Positions 46,062 through 55,655 are shown, numbered from the stretch's first letter. The stretch: DNA of 64,000 bases from Salipaludibacillus daqingensis (GCF_029891575.1 NZ_JARZHF010000004.1:1-64000), one strand, 5' to 3'. The notes: generated by a model from the letters alone, not told the origin. Numbers and translations are program-made.

Positions 46062-46985
46062 TTGACTAATCATACTGGCTGGATTATATACAATGGTCAT
46101 TTAATGACAACGAAATTTACCGATTACGTACAATGGTTTAGAGAAGTTGCAGAGCAACATGGCATCGCTATGGAAGTAAAAACAAATGATCAGCTCATTG
46201 TGACTAATGATCCTACAACTCCTATTTTTGACGTGGTTGAAAAAGGACCAGCCCAACTTCCTGATTTTATTCATTTTGCTGATAAAGATCTACATTTAGC
46301 CCGTCAGTTAAATAGACGAGGCGTTCCTATATTCAATGCGCCAGATGCGATTGCCATTTGTGATAACAAATCACTGATGCATGAACACCTTTTCGATCAC
46401 AACATCCCAACGCCTAAAACGATGCTTGCTCCAATGATATACTCTGGCATGCCGCTTAAAAACGAGCAATACATTAATGCTATCATAAGTGAACTTGGAC
46501 TCCCTCTCATTATAAAGGAAGCTTATGGTTCGTTTGGACAACAAGTATATTGGGTGAATACAAAAGAAGAATTACTTGATACAGCTAAAAAATTAGTAGG
46601 TGTCGACCACTTATATCAACGACCTGTCATGACAAGTATTGGCGTCGACCTTCGTTTAAACGTCATTGGCGGTGAAGTCGTCGCTGCCATGAAGCGAACT
46701 TCAGCCACAGATTTTCGTGCCAACGTTACAGCGGGTGGTACGACAGAGATATACCACCCTTCCGCTGAAGAAAAGCGAATTGCAATGATGGCTACAAAAG
46801 CCGTCGGAGCTGATTTTGCAGGGGTTGACTTATTAGTCGGAAAAGAAGGTCCGATTGTTTGTGAAGTGAACTCGAACCCTCACATTCGAAGTATTTATGA
46901 ATGTACAGGTATTGATGTCGCTGTACCTATGATCGATTTTATCATTAAAAAGGTTTCCCATATTCCAGACAGGAGGGGCGTATGA
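46062..46985 (+). CDS. RimK-type ATP-grasp ligase, first of a tandem pair
   Basis: A 307-residue ATP-grasp protein of the RimK/LysX class. These enzymes join an amino acid or amine to a carboxylate through an acylphosphate. Nucleotide-binding Lys and loop KEAYGSFGQQ, the motif DFRANVTAGGTTEIY, and the metal ligands in FAGVDLL and CEVNSNPHI are complete. The start is a TTG at 46062, with AAAGGACG upstream. It places HTGWIIY where the partner has LSGWLVY. A longer frame from 45966 is rejected. Divergent from folC and overlapping the next gene by 4 bp. Substrate unknown. Confidence 0.82.
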   Translation: MTNHTGWIIYNGHLMTTKFTDYVQWFREVAEQHGIAMEVKTNDQLIVTNDPTTPIFDVVEKGPAQLPDFIHFADKDLHLARQLNRRGVPIFNAPDAIAICDNKSLMHEHLFDHNIPTPKTMLAPMIYSGMPLKNEQYINAIISELGLPLIIKEAYGSFGQQVYWVNTKEELLDTAKKLVGVDHLYQRPVMTSIGVDLRLNVIGGEVVAAMKRTSATDFRANVTAGGTTEIYHPSAEEKRIAMMATKAVGADFAGVDLLVGKEGPIVCEVNSNPHIRSIYECTGIDVAVPMIDFIIKKVSHIPDRRGV

Positions 46986-47833
46986 CTTCACTATCCGGAT
47001 GGTTAGTTTACCGTAAAACGGACATCATTCGTAACCAATCATTTATTGACATGTTAAAAAAATCAGCAATTTCTAAAAACATCACATTAGAAGTCGTCCC
47101 ATACGAACATATCTATTTTGGTGTATCTTCTCACGAACCGGCATTCCCCTTCCGTGATGCTCCTGATTTTATCATCAATCGATCTGTATCTCCATGGCTG
47201 AATGAAGTTGCAGAGTTAAGAGGGATACGCTGCTTTAACCGGGCGTATGTATCTCGAGTTGCCAATGATAAAAGACTAGCGCATGCCGTCTTATCAAATA
47301 TGGACATTCCTATGTTACAAAGTACGGCTGTTCATCGCAACCAGTTTGTTTCATCTAGTATGGTTTTTCATTCTCCGTTTATTTTAAAAGACCCTCTTGG
47401 ACGAGGTGGAACGGGCATTGAATTAATTGACCCGTCCAAAGATATCAAAAATATTGCTGCTACTCTTCCAGAAGAACTTTTGCACCAACCAGTTGGAGGT
47501 CAAAAAGGCAAAGATTTACGAATTTATATTATTGGTAATAAAATCGTCGGTGCTGTCCTCCGCGAGTCAGCAACTGATTTTAGAGCTAATCTCTCTGCTG
47601 GAGGAAATTCTAGCTTCTACGAACTCGGGGAAAAAGAAGTTACAACGATTAAAAAAATAACAAACGCAATGCAAATGGACTTTGTAGGACTTGATTTTCT
47701 CATTGCAGAAGACGGTTCTCTTCTATTCAATGAAATGGAAGATGCTGTTGGTTGTCGAAGTTTATACATGAACAGTTCCATTAATATTGCTGAGCTTTTT
47801 ATTGATTACATCGGTAAAGAGATGTCTCTATAA
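46982..47833 (+). CDS. RimK-type ATP-grasp ligase, second of a tandem pair
   Basis: A 283-residue paralogue of the preceding gene, coupled to it by an ATGA overlap, with AGGAGG before the ATG. ATP-binding features FILKDPLGRGGTGIEL, KDLRIYIIGNKIVGAV and DFRANLSAGGN are kept. The last metal-binding motif reads FNEMEDAVG where the partner has EVNSNP, so the Asn ligand is replaced by Glu. It could be a second ligase with altered metal use, or a non-catalytic partner of a heteromer. Ends before a strong terminator. Confidence 0.82.
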   Translation: MTSLSGWLVYRKTDIIRNQSFIDMLKKSAISKNITLEVVPYEHIYFGVSSHEPAFPFRDAPDFIINRSVSPWLNEVAELRGIRCFNRAYVSRVANDKRLAHAVLSNMDIPMLQSTAVHRNQFVSSSMVFHSPFILKDPLGRGGTGIELIDPSKDIKNIAATLPEELLHQPVGGQKGKDLRIYIIGNKIVGAVLRESATDFRANLSAGGNSSFYELGEKEVTTIKKITNAMQMDFVGLDFLIAEDGSLLFNEMEDAVGCRSLYMNSSINIAELFIDYIGKEMSL

Positions 47834-47859
47834 GAAATATAATTCAAAAAGAAAAAATT

Positions 47860-47896
47860 AATCTCTCCTTGCTCAAACTAAGCAGGAGAGATTTTT
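47860..47896. terminator. Terminator between the ATP-grasp pair and the lia operon
   Basis: A 12-bp stem with one bulge (ATCTCTCCTTGCT with AGCAGGAGAGAT) is followed by TTTTT on the plus strand, and by TTAATTTTT on the minus strand. It lies between convergent operons and probably works in both directions. Confidence 0.85.
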
Positions 47897-47903
47897 CACT
47901 TCT

Positions 47904-48533
47904 CTAATATAGCTTTTCATTAAATGCATAAATTACCGCTTGAGTACGATCATGAACTTCTAGCTTACTTAATATATTGCTAACATGTACTTTCACCGTT
48001 TTTAACGCAATGAAAAGCTCTGAAGCAATTTCTTGGTTAGTTTTTCCTTCTGTCATCAAACGTAGCACTTCTATTTCTCGTTCTGTTAATTGTTCATGTA
48101 ATGCGGGAGTTTTACCACTTCGCATCTTCGACATGATCTTCCCTGTTACTTCTGGCTCTAGAATCGATTGCCCATTATATGTAGCTCGAATTGCTTTTGC
48201 TATTTCACTTGCTTTGGATGTTTTCAACATGTAGCTTGTTGCCCCTGCCTCTAAAGCTGGATACACTTTCTCATCATCTAAAAAACTCGTCACGATGATC
48301 ACTTTCGCCTCTGGCCATTTTTCTACGATTCGGCGTGTCGCTTCAATGCCATCCATTCTTTTCATAACCAAATCCATCAAGATGATATCTGGCTTTAGTT
48401 CAAGAGCTAAGTCTACAGCATCTGTTCCGTCATCTGCTTCTGCGATCACATCAATATCTGGTTGAGCAGATAAATAGGCAGAAACACCAATTCGAACCAT
48501 TTCATGATCATCTGCAAATAACACACTAATCAC
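47904..48533 (-). CDS. liaR: LiaR-like NarL-family response regulator
   Basis: A 209-residue regulator. The receiver keeps ADDHEMVRIG, phosphoacceptor Asp54 (ILMDLVM) and the Lys of MLKTSK. The LuxR-type helix-turn-helix is LTEREIEVLRLMTEGKTNQE, followed by IALKTVKVHVSNIL. It is the last gene of the lia operon and overlaps liaS by 8 bp. The start is a GTG at 48533 behind AAGGGGGAG. It responds to cell-wall stress through LiaS and activates its own operon in relatives. Confidence 0.93.
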   Translation of the reverse strand: MISVLFADDHEMVRIGVSAYLSAQPDIDVIAEADDGTDAVDLALELKPDIILMDLVMKRMDGIEATRRIVEKWPEAKVIIVTSFLDDEKVYPALEAGATSYMLKTSKASEIAKAIRATYNGQSILEPEVTGKIMSKMRSGKTPALHEQLTEREIEVLRLMTEGKTNQEIASELFIALKTVKVHVSNILSKLEVHDRTQAVIYAFNEKLY

Positions 48534-49575
48534 GTTGTTCTCCCCCTTTCCTTATATCAGGTACTTTCACTTCTAGTTGAGTCCCTTCCCCTTTTACGCT
48601 CACTACTTTAAGCGTTCCACCTACTTCCACAGCTCGTTCATGCATATTCGTTAGCCCGTATGAACCGTGACTTTGAACTTCTTGCACGTCAAATCCTTCT
48701 CCATCATCCAAAATCCGCATGATGACATTCTGATCGCGCTCTATTAAGATCACTTGAAGTTGCGTGGCTTTTGCATGACGAAGTGTATTCGAAATTGATT
48801 CTTGTAGAATACGAAAAAGGTGATCTTCAACTCCTTTATCAAGCTGTAAATCTTCCATTTTTGTTTCGATCGTTAACGGGACTTTTTGCTTTAATTCGGC
48901 AAGAAGTTCATTTATTCCTTCTGTAAGAGATTTTCCTTTTAATGCGACTGGTCTAAGGTGTAGTAATAACGCTCTCATTTCCAACTGTGACTGGTCAATC
49001 ATCTTTTCAACCATAAAAAGCTGCTTCTTCATCGTTGGATCATCTGGTGGATTCATTTCATTAATCGTTGCCATCATCATAGATGCTGCAAATAACTGTT
49101 GACTAACGGAATCATGCAATTCACGAGCAAGACGATTACGCTCTTGAACAACAACTTCTTGTAAACTAGTTTCTCTTTCCGTTGCTCGTTCCGTAGCTAG
49201 CTTCTGTGATAATTCCGTCTGTTTCGACATTTTTTCCTCGATGTCGTTCAGCTGAAGTTGAATTTGTGTTAGCTCTGTAACAGATTCATCTAAATGTGCG
49301 GATCGCTTTTGACCTTTCAACAAATCGTCTAGTTGTTTGCTAAGCACTTTTAGTTTTTTACGCCAATAGGAACCGTGAAACATACCAAACAATAGTCCAG
49401 CCGATCCAATTAAAGCAAATACGAAATAAATATATGATACGTCATAAATCGTTTGTTGCCGTAAAAGAGACCAATTATCTAGTGGAAAAGTAGAAAATGT
49501 CAACCAAAGAAGAAAAAAGGCAAATAGAAAAAAGAACAATACGGCCAGGACCATTTGTCGAACGATTGTACTCAT
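48526..49575 (-). CDS. liaS: LiaS-like intramembrane-sensing histidine kinase
   Basis: A 349-residue kinase with two N-terminal helices (about 8-28 and 45-65) joined by a short loop, so it has almost no extracellular domain. A coiled coil (about 75-140) leads to the HisKA_3 phosphorylation site RNRLARELHDSVSQQL (His near residue 154) and an ATPase domain (DGEGFD, SYGLTNMHERA). LiaF normally keeps it silent. It overlaps liaF by 4 bp and liaR by 8 bp. Confidence 0.93.
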   Translation of the reverse strand: MSTIVRQMVLAVLFFFLFAFFLLWLTFSTFPLDNWSLLRQQTIYDVSYIYFVFALIGSAGLLFGMFHGSYWRKKLKVLSKQLDDLLKGQKRSAHLDESVTELTQIQLQLNDIEEKMSKQTELSQKLATERATERETSLQEVVVQERNRLARELHDSVSQQLFAASMMMATINEMNPPDDPTMKKQLFMVEKMIDQSQLEMRALLLHLRPVALKGKSLTEGINELLAELKQKVPLTIETKMEDLQLDKGVEDHLFRILQESISNTLRHAKATQLQVILIERDQNVIMRILDDGEGFDVQEVQSHGSYGLTNMHERAVEVGGTLKVVSVKGEGTQLEVKVPDIRKGGEQRD

Positions 49576-50309
49576 ATTCTTTTCACCTCTATGTCTCCGG
49601 AAAAAATAGAGGTGACGATTTTCACTCTTGGTTTTCCTTGTTGAAAGTTTTCTGTACGGTATACGACAGACTGATTCATGAGCTTCATTTCATGTTGTTG
49701 AAAAATCGATAGTCGTCCAAACACGGAGCTGTGGTGAACCGATACTTCCACTTCATATGGAACATATATGATAATATTTCCTATAAAATGCCGGATCGAA
49801 ATAACCGCTTCTTCTGGAATAACTGTGTTACTTAAATCTATGACTCGATCACCGAAAGCCCCGTGTATGTTCACGTCTCGCCATTGATAGGGCACATCTT
49901 CTGTTTCTAAGTCACCGAAAAAGCGATGTTGAAATAGTGGCTTTATCTCCGTTAATGTTTCTACTTGTTCGTTTGTATTTAAACCTGACTCTGTAAATCG
50001 TGGTTTGATGTAATCCGGCTCTTTTCGTGAGCGTCTGTATTGAAGAAAAAATAAAACTATAAGAGCAATAAATAAAAATCGGACGGCGACCATGCTCAAT
50101 ACATTTAATGCAAGGCTAACCGCACCGACCCAAAACAATACTTTCCCAACAACCGATTCGTAGTTTTTCCAACCTAAATACATTAGAAAACCTAAAAATA
50201 AAGCCGTGAAAATAATGCCCCCGCCAGAAAACATTAATTCAAACAAAAGGATCACCATCGTGATCATTAAAATCAAATTAAAAGTGCGTGTTGGAATTCT
50301 TTTAAACAT
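49572..50309 (-). CDS. liaF: LiaF-like inhibitor of the LiaS kinase
   Basis: A 245-residue protein with about four membrane segments in the first 90 residues and a beta-rich C-terminal domain (about 140-245: GDLETEDVPYQWRDVNIHGAFGD, VSIRHFIGNIIIYVP). This is the LiaF/VraT-type arrangement. AAAGGAGG lies eight bases before the ATG at 50309; a GTG one codon earlier is possible. It follows liaH after an attenuator-like hairpin. Confidence 0.9.
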   Translation of the reverse strand: MFKRIPTRTFNLILMITMVILLFELMFSGGGIIFTALFLGFLMYLGWKNYESVVGKVLFWVGAVSLALNVLSMVAVRFLFIALIVLFFLQYRRSRKEPDYIKPRFTESGLNTNEQVETLTEIKPLFQHRFFGDLETEDVPYQWRDVNIHGAFGDRVIDLSNTVIPEEAVISIRHFIGNIIIYVPYEVEVSVHHSSVFGRLSIFQQHEMKLMNQSVVYRTENFQQGKPRVKIVTSIFSGDIEVKRI

Positions 50310-50356
50310 CACGATAGCCTCCTTTATATGTCGATTACTCCGAGTTAATAAATGTA

Positions 50357-50376
50357 AGGGTGCTCTAAAGCACCCT
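50357..50376 (-). terminator. Attenuator hairpin between liaH and liaF
   Basis: A perfect 8-bp stem AGGGTGCT / AGCACCCT with a 4-base loop is followed on the minus strand by TACATTTATT. Partial termination here would keep the abundant LiaI and LiaH separate from the low-level LiaFSR genes (inference). Confidence 0.65.
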
Positions 50377-50381
50377 ATCTA

Positions 50382-51035
50382 TCATATCATTTTTTCGCTG
50401 TTGTCGGATGGCTTTTCTTCTCTTGCATCTTTTTCTAACATAGCTATTTTGCTATCTAACGTATGATGATAATAGTCGCTGTTTACTTTGTACTCTAATT
50501 CTTCAATGTAGCGTTCCATCTCCTCAAACCGAGAAATTGGCTTTTCAATTGATTCGTCTGTTAATAGGCTCATTTGATGACGCGCTCTCGCTACGTTTTC
50601 TCGTCCCATTAATTCCATTCGCTTCAATCGCATATCTTTCAATTTGTGGTTCATCTCTTCATATTTTTTCTCTAACGATTCCAACTGTCTCATTGCTTCT
50701 ACTTGGCTATAAGTTAGACGTTCCGCTCGTTGAATATATTCTTGATACTCTTTTTCTGCATAGTTTGCTAGTTCTGTTTCCCCTGCTTGTTTTGCGATCT
50801 CTACCTGACGTTTCCTTTTCTCTGCCATCTCATCAGCAAGCAATCTCTCTCGAGTAAATTCTTCTTTTAGCTTATGCTGACGCTCTACTAACTTCCGTAC
50901 TTTTTCTGCTTCCTTCTCACTTTGACGCAAGTACAGATTTAATGCTTGAATGGGGTTCTTTTCGTCTTTTTTATCCATGAGATTGTGTAAATCACTTTCA
51001 ATACTTTCAATCATTCTTGTAAATAAGTTTGCCAT
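50382..51035 (-). CDS. liaH: LiaH-like PspA/IM30 family phage-shock protein
   Basis: A 217-residue protein that is almost entirely coiled coil, as PspA/IM30 members are. It begins MANLFTRMIESIESDLHNLM and keeps NPIQALNLYLRQSEKEAEKV. Such proteins assemble into large rings that support a damaged membrane. It lies 21 bp after the LiaI-like gene and behind a good ribosome binding site (GGAGAGAGTG). Confidence 0.92.
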   Translation of the reverse strand: MANLFTRMIESIESDLHNLMDKKDEKNPIQALNLYLRQSEKEAEKVRKLVERQHKLKEEFTRERLLADEMAEKRKRQVEIAKQAGETELANYAEKEYQEYIQRAERLTYSQVEAMRQLESLEKKYEEMNHKLKDMRLKRMELMGRENVARARHQMSLLTDESIEKPISRFEEMERYIEELEYKVNSDYYHHTLDSKIAMLEKDAREEKPSDNSEKMI

Positions 51036-51056
51036 GTCACTCTCTCCTTTATAATT

Positions 51057-51419
51057 TTATTTATTTAAGTCTGCCCACTGCCGCTCGAAGTTTGTAAATG
51101 GATCACTAGACTCATTAGCTGATGAACGTGATGTATTATAACCTGAATCATCGCTTTTCTCTTTTTTAAACAAGAGATATAGGATGTATAGTGCTAATAG
51201 CCCTACAATGGCAAAAACATTCGATACGGTCATACTCAAAACGATTAGTCCGAGGATCACCCACATCACCTTTGCACCTGTTGATTCCGCTTTTGAAAAC
51301 TGTTTAAAAATCACGTATAGCAAAAATACGCCTACTGCTAATAAAATAAGGGGACCTAAATTCGCTAAAAAGATAAACAATGCAACAATCGCTAGTAGAA
51401 ACAATAAAAATGTTTTCAT
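51057..51419 (-). CDS. liaI: LiaI-like membrane protein
   Basis: A 120-residue protein with four short hydrophobic segments in the first 85 residues and a polar, Ser/Asp-rich tail. LiaI anchors LiaH to the membrane in B. subtilis. Sequence similarity to LiaI cannot be confirmed by eye, but the position as first gene directly before liaH supports it. AGGAGG lies eight bases upstream. Confidence 0.7.
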   Translation of the reverse strand: MKTFLLFLLAIVALFIFLANLGPLILLAVGVFLLYVIFKQFSKAESTGAKVMWVILGLIVLSMTVSNVFAIVGLLALYILYLLFKKEKSDDSGYNTSRSSANESSDPFTNFERQWADLNK

Positions 51420-51451
51420 CGTTATTTCCTCCTCTCATATTTCTTATCTTT

Positions 51452-51483
51452 AGTTTATCGGGAAAATTGTCGTTACATAACGA
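51452..51483 (-). promoter_or_regulatory. Candidate lia promoter with inverted-repeat operator
   Basis: On the minus strand a poor -35 (TTATGT) is followed after 17 bp by TAAACT (51452-51457), placed about 30 bp before liaI. An inverted repeat TCGTTA-TG-TAACGA (51470-51483) overlaps the -35. A weak -35 with an overlapping palindrome suits a promoter that needs an activator such as LiaR. Inference. Confidence 0.45.
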
Positions 51484-51563
51484 TCCTAAGAGTTATCTTG
51501 TCTAAGCCTGGAGGCGTATTTCGTTATAGGTATATTAGAGATTCCAAGGTAGCGAAGAGAAAA

Positions 51564-51689
51564 GTGCATTATAGAATTGAGAATGTGCATTATAGATTCG
51601 GGGAAGTGCATTATAAAGAAGTGAAAGTGCATTATAGATGATAGAAAGTGCATTATAACGAAAAGAAAGTGCATTATGTCACGATTTGA
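51564..51689. repeat. Six direct repeats with exact 21-bp period
   Basis: On the plus strand the core GTGCATTATA begins at 51564, 51585, 51606, 51627, 51648 and 51669. Five copies are identical over ten bases and the sixth (GTGCATTATG) differs at the last base. The 11-base spacers vary but are purine-rich, mostly ending in GAAA or similar. The array lies about 150 bp upstream of liaI and after the dat terminator. Confidence 0.9.
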
Positions 51690-51746
51690 CAATTTTCGCA
51701 CAAAACCATTGACCGACGAGACATCGATGCAAACATATCTCACAAC

Positions 51747-51774
51747 TAAAAATCCCCCTCAGCGGAGGGGGATT
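51747..51774 (-). terminator. Terminator after dat
   Basis: A perfect 10-bp stem AATCCCCCTC / GAGGGGGATT with an AGCG loop is followed by TTTTT on the minus strand, directly after the dat stop. Confidence 0.9.
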
Positions 51775-51779
51775 AACTA

Positions 51780-52610
51780 TTACATAAGTTTGTGAAATTG
51801 CTCTATTAATTTCGCTGTATACGGCCTTTCGGACTCTAAAACTGTGTCATCGACTTGACGAACTGGCATGATATCCATGCTCGTGCTCGTGATAAACACT
51901 TCATCTGCATTTTTTAAAAAATCTAGTGTGAATGGTGCCTCTTCCACAGACATAGGTAGCTTTTTAGCCAAGTCAAGAACAACCCTTCTCGTAATGCCAT
52001 GTAGAATGCCTTTTAAAGCTGGATAAGTATAAAGGGTCCCGTTTTTAACCGCAAATAAATTACTAGATGAACCTTCTTTCACTTTGCCTTCTTCTACAAA
52101 AATAGCCTCTTCACAGCGATTCCTTTTTGCTTTTTGTTTTGCCATGACGTTAGGCAATAAATTAAGTGACTTAATATAGCAGTTTTTCCAACGTTCATCT
52201 TCCAACGTCATCACATTCACGCCATTCTGTCTCTTTTCCTCTGGAATAATCTTCGCTTGTTTGACAGTCATAGCAAAGACTGCGCAAGGGGAATCTGGAT
52301 AAAAATGTTGACGGGCATGAATCCCTCGACTTATTTGTAAATAAATTTCTGCTTCAAGAAGTTCAGATTTTTCTAAACCATCCAAACAAATATCTTTGAT
52401 TTCTTCCGTCGTATAAGGAAGGTCAAGTTCTATCGCATCTGCACTCATTTCTAACCGTTGTAAATGTTCGTCAAGCATAAAAGGACGTCCGTCATAGACA
52501 CGAATAACTTCATAGATCCCATCACCAAACTGATGAGCTCGCTCTTGAATCGGCACAACCTTCGCATCTAAATCAACAAATGTATCTTGATAATAAGCGA
52601 TTTCAGCCAT
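51780..52610 (-). CDS. dat: D-amino acid aminotransferase
   Basis: A 276-residue fold-type IV PLP enzyme. The catalytic Lys is in NCYIKSLNLLPNVMAKQ (near residue 145). The D-amino-acid-specific arginine/histidine region is ISRGIHARQHFYP, and the PLP-phosphate site is KEGSSSNLF. It interconverts D-alanine and D-glutamate, precursors of peptidoglycan. A branched-chain transaminase is less likely given this loop. GAGGTGAG before the ATG at 52610 sets the start. It lies 63 bp after valS, outside the usual B. subtilis order. Confidence 0.9.
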   Translation of the reverse strand: MAEIAYYQDTFVDLDAKVVPIQERAHQFGDGIYEVIRVYDGRPFMLDEHLQRLEMSADAIELDLPYTTEEIKDICLDGLEKSELLEAEIYLQISRGIHARQHFYPDSPCAVFAMTVKQAKIIPEEKRQNGVNVMTLEDERWKNCYIKSLNLLPNVMAKQKAKRNRCEEAIFVEEGKVKEGSSSNLFAVKNGTLYTYPALKGILHGITRRVVLDLAKKLPMSVEEAPFTLDFLKNADEVFITSTSMDIMPVRQVDDTVLESERPYTAKLIEQFHKLM

Positions 52611-52673
52611 TATTCTCACCTCTTGAATTCGTCTTAAAACAGAGGAGTTCTGCACCCTCCTCTGCTCCAAACT

Positions 52674-55319
52674 CTACTGCTTTAATTCTTTAATACGTGC
52701 TTTCACTTTTTCTTGTTGCTCGAGATAATCTTTTTCTTTTGCTCGTTCTTCTGCGATTACTTTTTCAGGGGCTTTTTTGACAAAACCTTCATTGGAAAGC
52801 TTTTTCTGAACGCGAGTCACTTCCCCATCTAACCTTTTTAATTCTCCTTCAAGACGTTTCACTTCAGCATCTAAATCTAATAAACCAGCTAATGGCATAT
52901 AGAGTTCTACTCCTGATAATACTTGACTCATTGATTTTTCAGGCGCTTCAAAATCGGTACCAACTGTTAATTCACTTGGATTACAGAATTTTTCTAAATA
53001 AGCTCTTCCACGCTCTAACTGATTTAGAACTTCTACTGAATTTGCTTTGACGTAAAGAGTGATTTGTTTGCTCATCGGTACGTTTAATTCTGATCGTGTG
53101 TTTCGAACAGAACGAATGATCTCTTGCAATAGTTGCATATCTTTTACAGACTGGTCATTCGTTAATTCTTGTTTTTTCACAGGCCATGATGCAACCGTAA
53201 TTGATTCACCTTTATGTGGAAGGTGTTGCCAAACCTCTTCGGTAATGAAAGGCATAAACGGATGCAACAAACGCATCGTTTCGTCCAATACATAAGCTAA
53301 AATCGAGCGAGTCGTATGTTTTGCCTCTGCATCTTCTCCATTTAATGGTAGTTTCGCCATTTCAATGTACCAGTCGCAGAAATCATCCCATATAAAGTTA
53401 TATAATGATCGTCCCACTTCACCAAATTCATAGACATCAATAAATTTCGTCACGTGTTCAATCGTGTCTTGCAAACGAGTTAAAATCCACTCATCAGCAA
53501 TGGACTTTTTCCCTGTTACATCTATCTCTTCCACTTTGAGTCCATCCATGTTCATTAGTGCAAAACGAGATGCATTCCATATTTTATTTCCGAAGTTCCA
53601 GTTTGCTTCAACCTTTTCCCAATAGAAACGAAGATCATTTCCTGGTGAACTACCTGTACTCAAGAAGAATCGAAGGGCATCAGCACCATACTTATCAATC
53701 ACATCCATAGGGTCGACACCGTTGCCTAATGATTTACTCATTTTACGTCCTTCTCCATCTCGAACAAGGCCGTGAATTAATACATCTTTGAACGGTCGTT
53801 TACCCGTGAAATGTTGTCCTTGAAAAATCATCCGAGCAACCCAGAAATAAATAATGTCATAGCCTGTTACTAGAGCATCGGTTGAGTAATAACGCTTGAA
53901 ATCATCTGCTTCTTCGTTCGGCCATCCCATCGTAGAAAAAGGCCATAATGCGGAACTAAACCACGTATCTAATACATCTTCATCTTGTTCCCAGTTATCT
54001 ATATCCTCAGGTGCTGTTCTACCAACGTAAATTTCTCCTGTTTGTTTATGGAACCAAGCTGGGATACGATGTCCCCACCAAAGTTGTCTGGAAATACACC
54101 AGTCACGAATGTTTTCTATCCAATGCATATAAGTTTTTTCGAAACGATCAGGTACAAAGTTTACTTTCCCATCCCCTTTTTGCAGTTCAATTGCTTGTTC
54201 TGCAAGAGGTCCCATTTTCACGAACCACTGCGTAGATAAATACGGTTCTACAACGGCACCGCTGCGCTCGGAATGTCCAACGCTGTGAGGATGTTCTTCT
54301 ATCTTAAACAGTACGCCTTCTTCTTGGAGATCTTTTACAATTTGTTTACGACATTCAAACCGATCCATTCCCTGATATTTACCGGCGTTCTCATTCATTT
54401 TTCCGCCTTCATCCATCACAAGAACTCGTTCTAGGTCATGCCTATTTCCAATTTCAAAGTCATTAGGGTCATGTGCTGGAGTAATCTTCACTGCCCCAGA
54501 ACCAAATTCCATATCTACATAATCATCTGCGACAATTTCAAATTCACGGCCGATAATTGGTAACGTTACTTTTTGGCCAACAAGGTGCTTATAGCGCTCA
54601 TCATCCGGATGTACCGCTACCGCTGTATCCCCTAACATCGTCTCCGGTCTCGTTGTCGCCACTTCAATATGACCTGAACCATCTGCTAATGGGTACTTCA
54701 TATGATAGAAGCCGCCTTGCACATCTTTGTAGATTACTTCAATATCAGATAACGCTGTTTTTGTTTCAGGATCCCAGTTAATAATATATTCTCCGCGGTA
54801 AATTAAACCTTCCTCGTACAATCGAACGAACACTTCACGAACAGCATCAGATAACCCTTCATCCAATGTAAATCTTTCGCGAGAATAATCCAATGAAAGT
54901 CCCATTTTTGCCCACTGCTCACGGATAAATTCTGCATATTCTTCTTTCCATTCCCATGACTTTTCTAAAAACTTTTCTCTACCTAAATCATATCGAGACG
55001 TTCCTTGTTCCTTCAGTTTTCCTTCCACTTTTGCCTGTGTAGCAATTCCAGCATGGTCCATACCGGGTAGCCATAATGCATCATACCCTTGCATACGTTT
55101 TACTCTTACAAGAATATCTTGAAGTGTTGTATCCCATGCGTGACCTAAATGAAGTTTCCCTGTCACGTTCGGCGGTGGAATCACAATCGTATAAGGTTCT
55201 TTGTTTGGATCTCCTGATGCTTCAAAAAATTTCCCATTGACCCAATAAGGATACCACTTTGCTTCTGTAGCTTGTGGATCATACTTCGGGGGCATTGACA
55301 CTTGCTGTTCTTCTGACAT
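52674..55319 (-). CDS. valS: Valyl-tRNA synthetase
   Basis: An 881-residue class Ia synthetase, the usual length. The HIGH motif appears as [19 protein letters not shown] (near 45), the KMSKS loop as [14 protein letters not shown] (near 525). The editing domain and C-terminal coiled coil ([20 protein letters not shown]) are complete. AAGGAGGAG before the ATG at 55319 sets the start. It is controlled by the T-box leader upstream. Confidence 0.98.
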   Translation of the reverse strand: MSEEQQVSMPPKYDPQATEAKWYPYWVNGKFFEASGDPNKEPYTIVIPPPNVTGKLHLGHAWDTTLQDILVRVKRMQGYDALWLPGMDHAGIATQAKVEGKLKEQGTSRYDLGREKFLEKSWEWKEEYAEFIREQWAKMGLSLDYSRERFTLDEGLSDAVREVFVRLYEEGLIYRGEYIINWDPETKTALSDIEVIYKDVQGGFYHMKYPLADGSGHIEVATTRPETMLGDTAVAVHPDDERYKHLVGQKVTLPIIGREFEIVADDYVDMEFGSGAVKITPAHDPNDFEIGNRHDLERVLVMDEGGKMNENAGKYQGMDRFECRKQIVKDLQEEGVLFKIEEHPHSVGHSERSGAVVEPYLSTQWFVKMGPLAEQAIELQKGDGKVNFVPDRFEKTYMHWIENIRDWCISRQLWWGHRIPAWFHKQTGEIYVGRTAPEDIDNWEQDEDVLDTWFSSALWPFSTMGWPNEEADDFKRYYSTDALVTGYDIIYFWVARMIFQGQHFTGKRPFKDVLIHGLVRDGEGRKMSKSLGNGVDPMDVIDKYGADALRFFLSTGSSPGNDLRFYWEKVEANWNFGNKIWNASRFALMNMDGLKVEEIDVTGKKSIADEWILTRLQDTIEHVTKFIDVYEFGEVGRSLYNFIWDDFCDWYIEMAKLPLNGEDAEAKHTTRSILAYVLDETMRLLHPFMPFITEEVWQHLPHKGESITVASWPVKKQELTNDQSVKDMQLLQEIIRSVRNTRSELNVPMSKQITLYVKANSVEVLNQLERGRAYLEKFCNPSELTVGTDFEAPEKSMSQVLSGVELYMPLAGLLDLDAEVKRLEGELKRLDGEVTRVQKKLSNEGFVKKAPEKVIAEERAKEKDYLEQQEKVKARIKELKQ

Positions 55320-55361
55320 TTGAAACTCCTCCTTCATACCATTTCCTGATTTTGAGCATAC

Positions 55362-55655
55362 AAAAAGCTCCCTCTCGTCAAAGGACGAAGGGAGCTGAAT
55401 CCTCGCGGTACCACCTTTGTTTACAGCTCATCTTTAAAACACCTAAAAAGAATCTTATTGAACTGCACACTCAAAGCGTTAACGGGGCTGATCCGGTGAT
55501 CACTAATGTATGAACCATCCACACTTGTTCATGATCACGACTCCAGGGCGACCTTCCATCTTTACATCCAAGAAAACCTTTCAGCAAGTGATCATCACTG
55601 GTTTTCCTCTCTAGTGGGTTCGAGATGTACTCCTCCCTTTCAACATCATTTATAT
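55362..55655 (-). ncRNA. T-box riboswitch of valS
   Basis: On the transcript, GGGAGGAGTACATC near the 5' end is typical of stem I. The T-box sequence AAAGGTGGTACCGCG (complement of 55401-55417) pairs with uncharged tRNA. A strong terminator AGCTCCCTTCG / CGAGAGGGAGCT plus TTTTT (55362-55396) follows, 40 bp before valS. Valine specificity is inferred from the gene; I could not place the specifier codon with confidence. Confidence 0.93.

Noticed and set aside
51564-51689. CRISPR array
   Set aside because: The conserved unit is only 10 bp and the spacers 11 bp, far too short; no cas genes are present.
51486-51743. Minus-strand frame giving IMHF heptads across the 21-bp repeats
   Set aside because: It would start at a GTG without a ribosome binding site. 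The heptads follow automatically from a 21-bp DNA period, so the conserved unit is the DNA.
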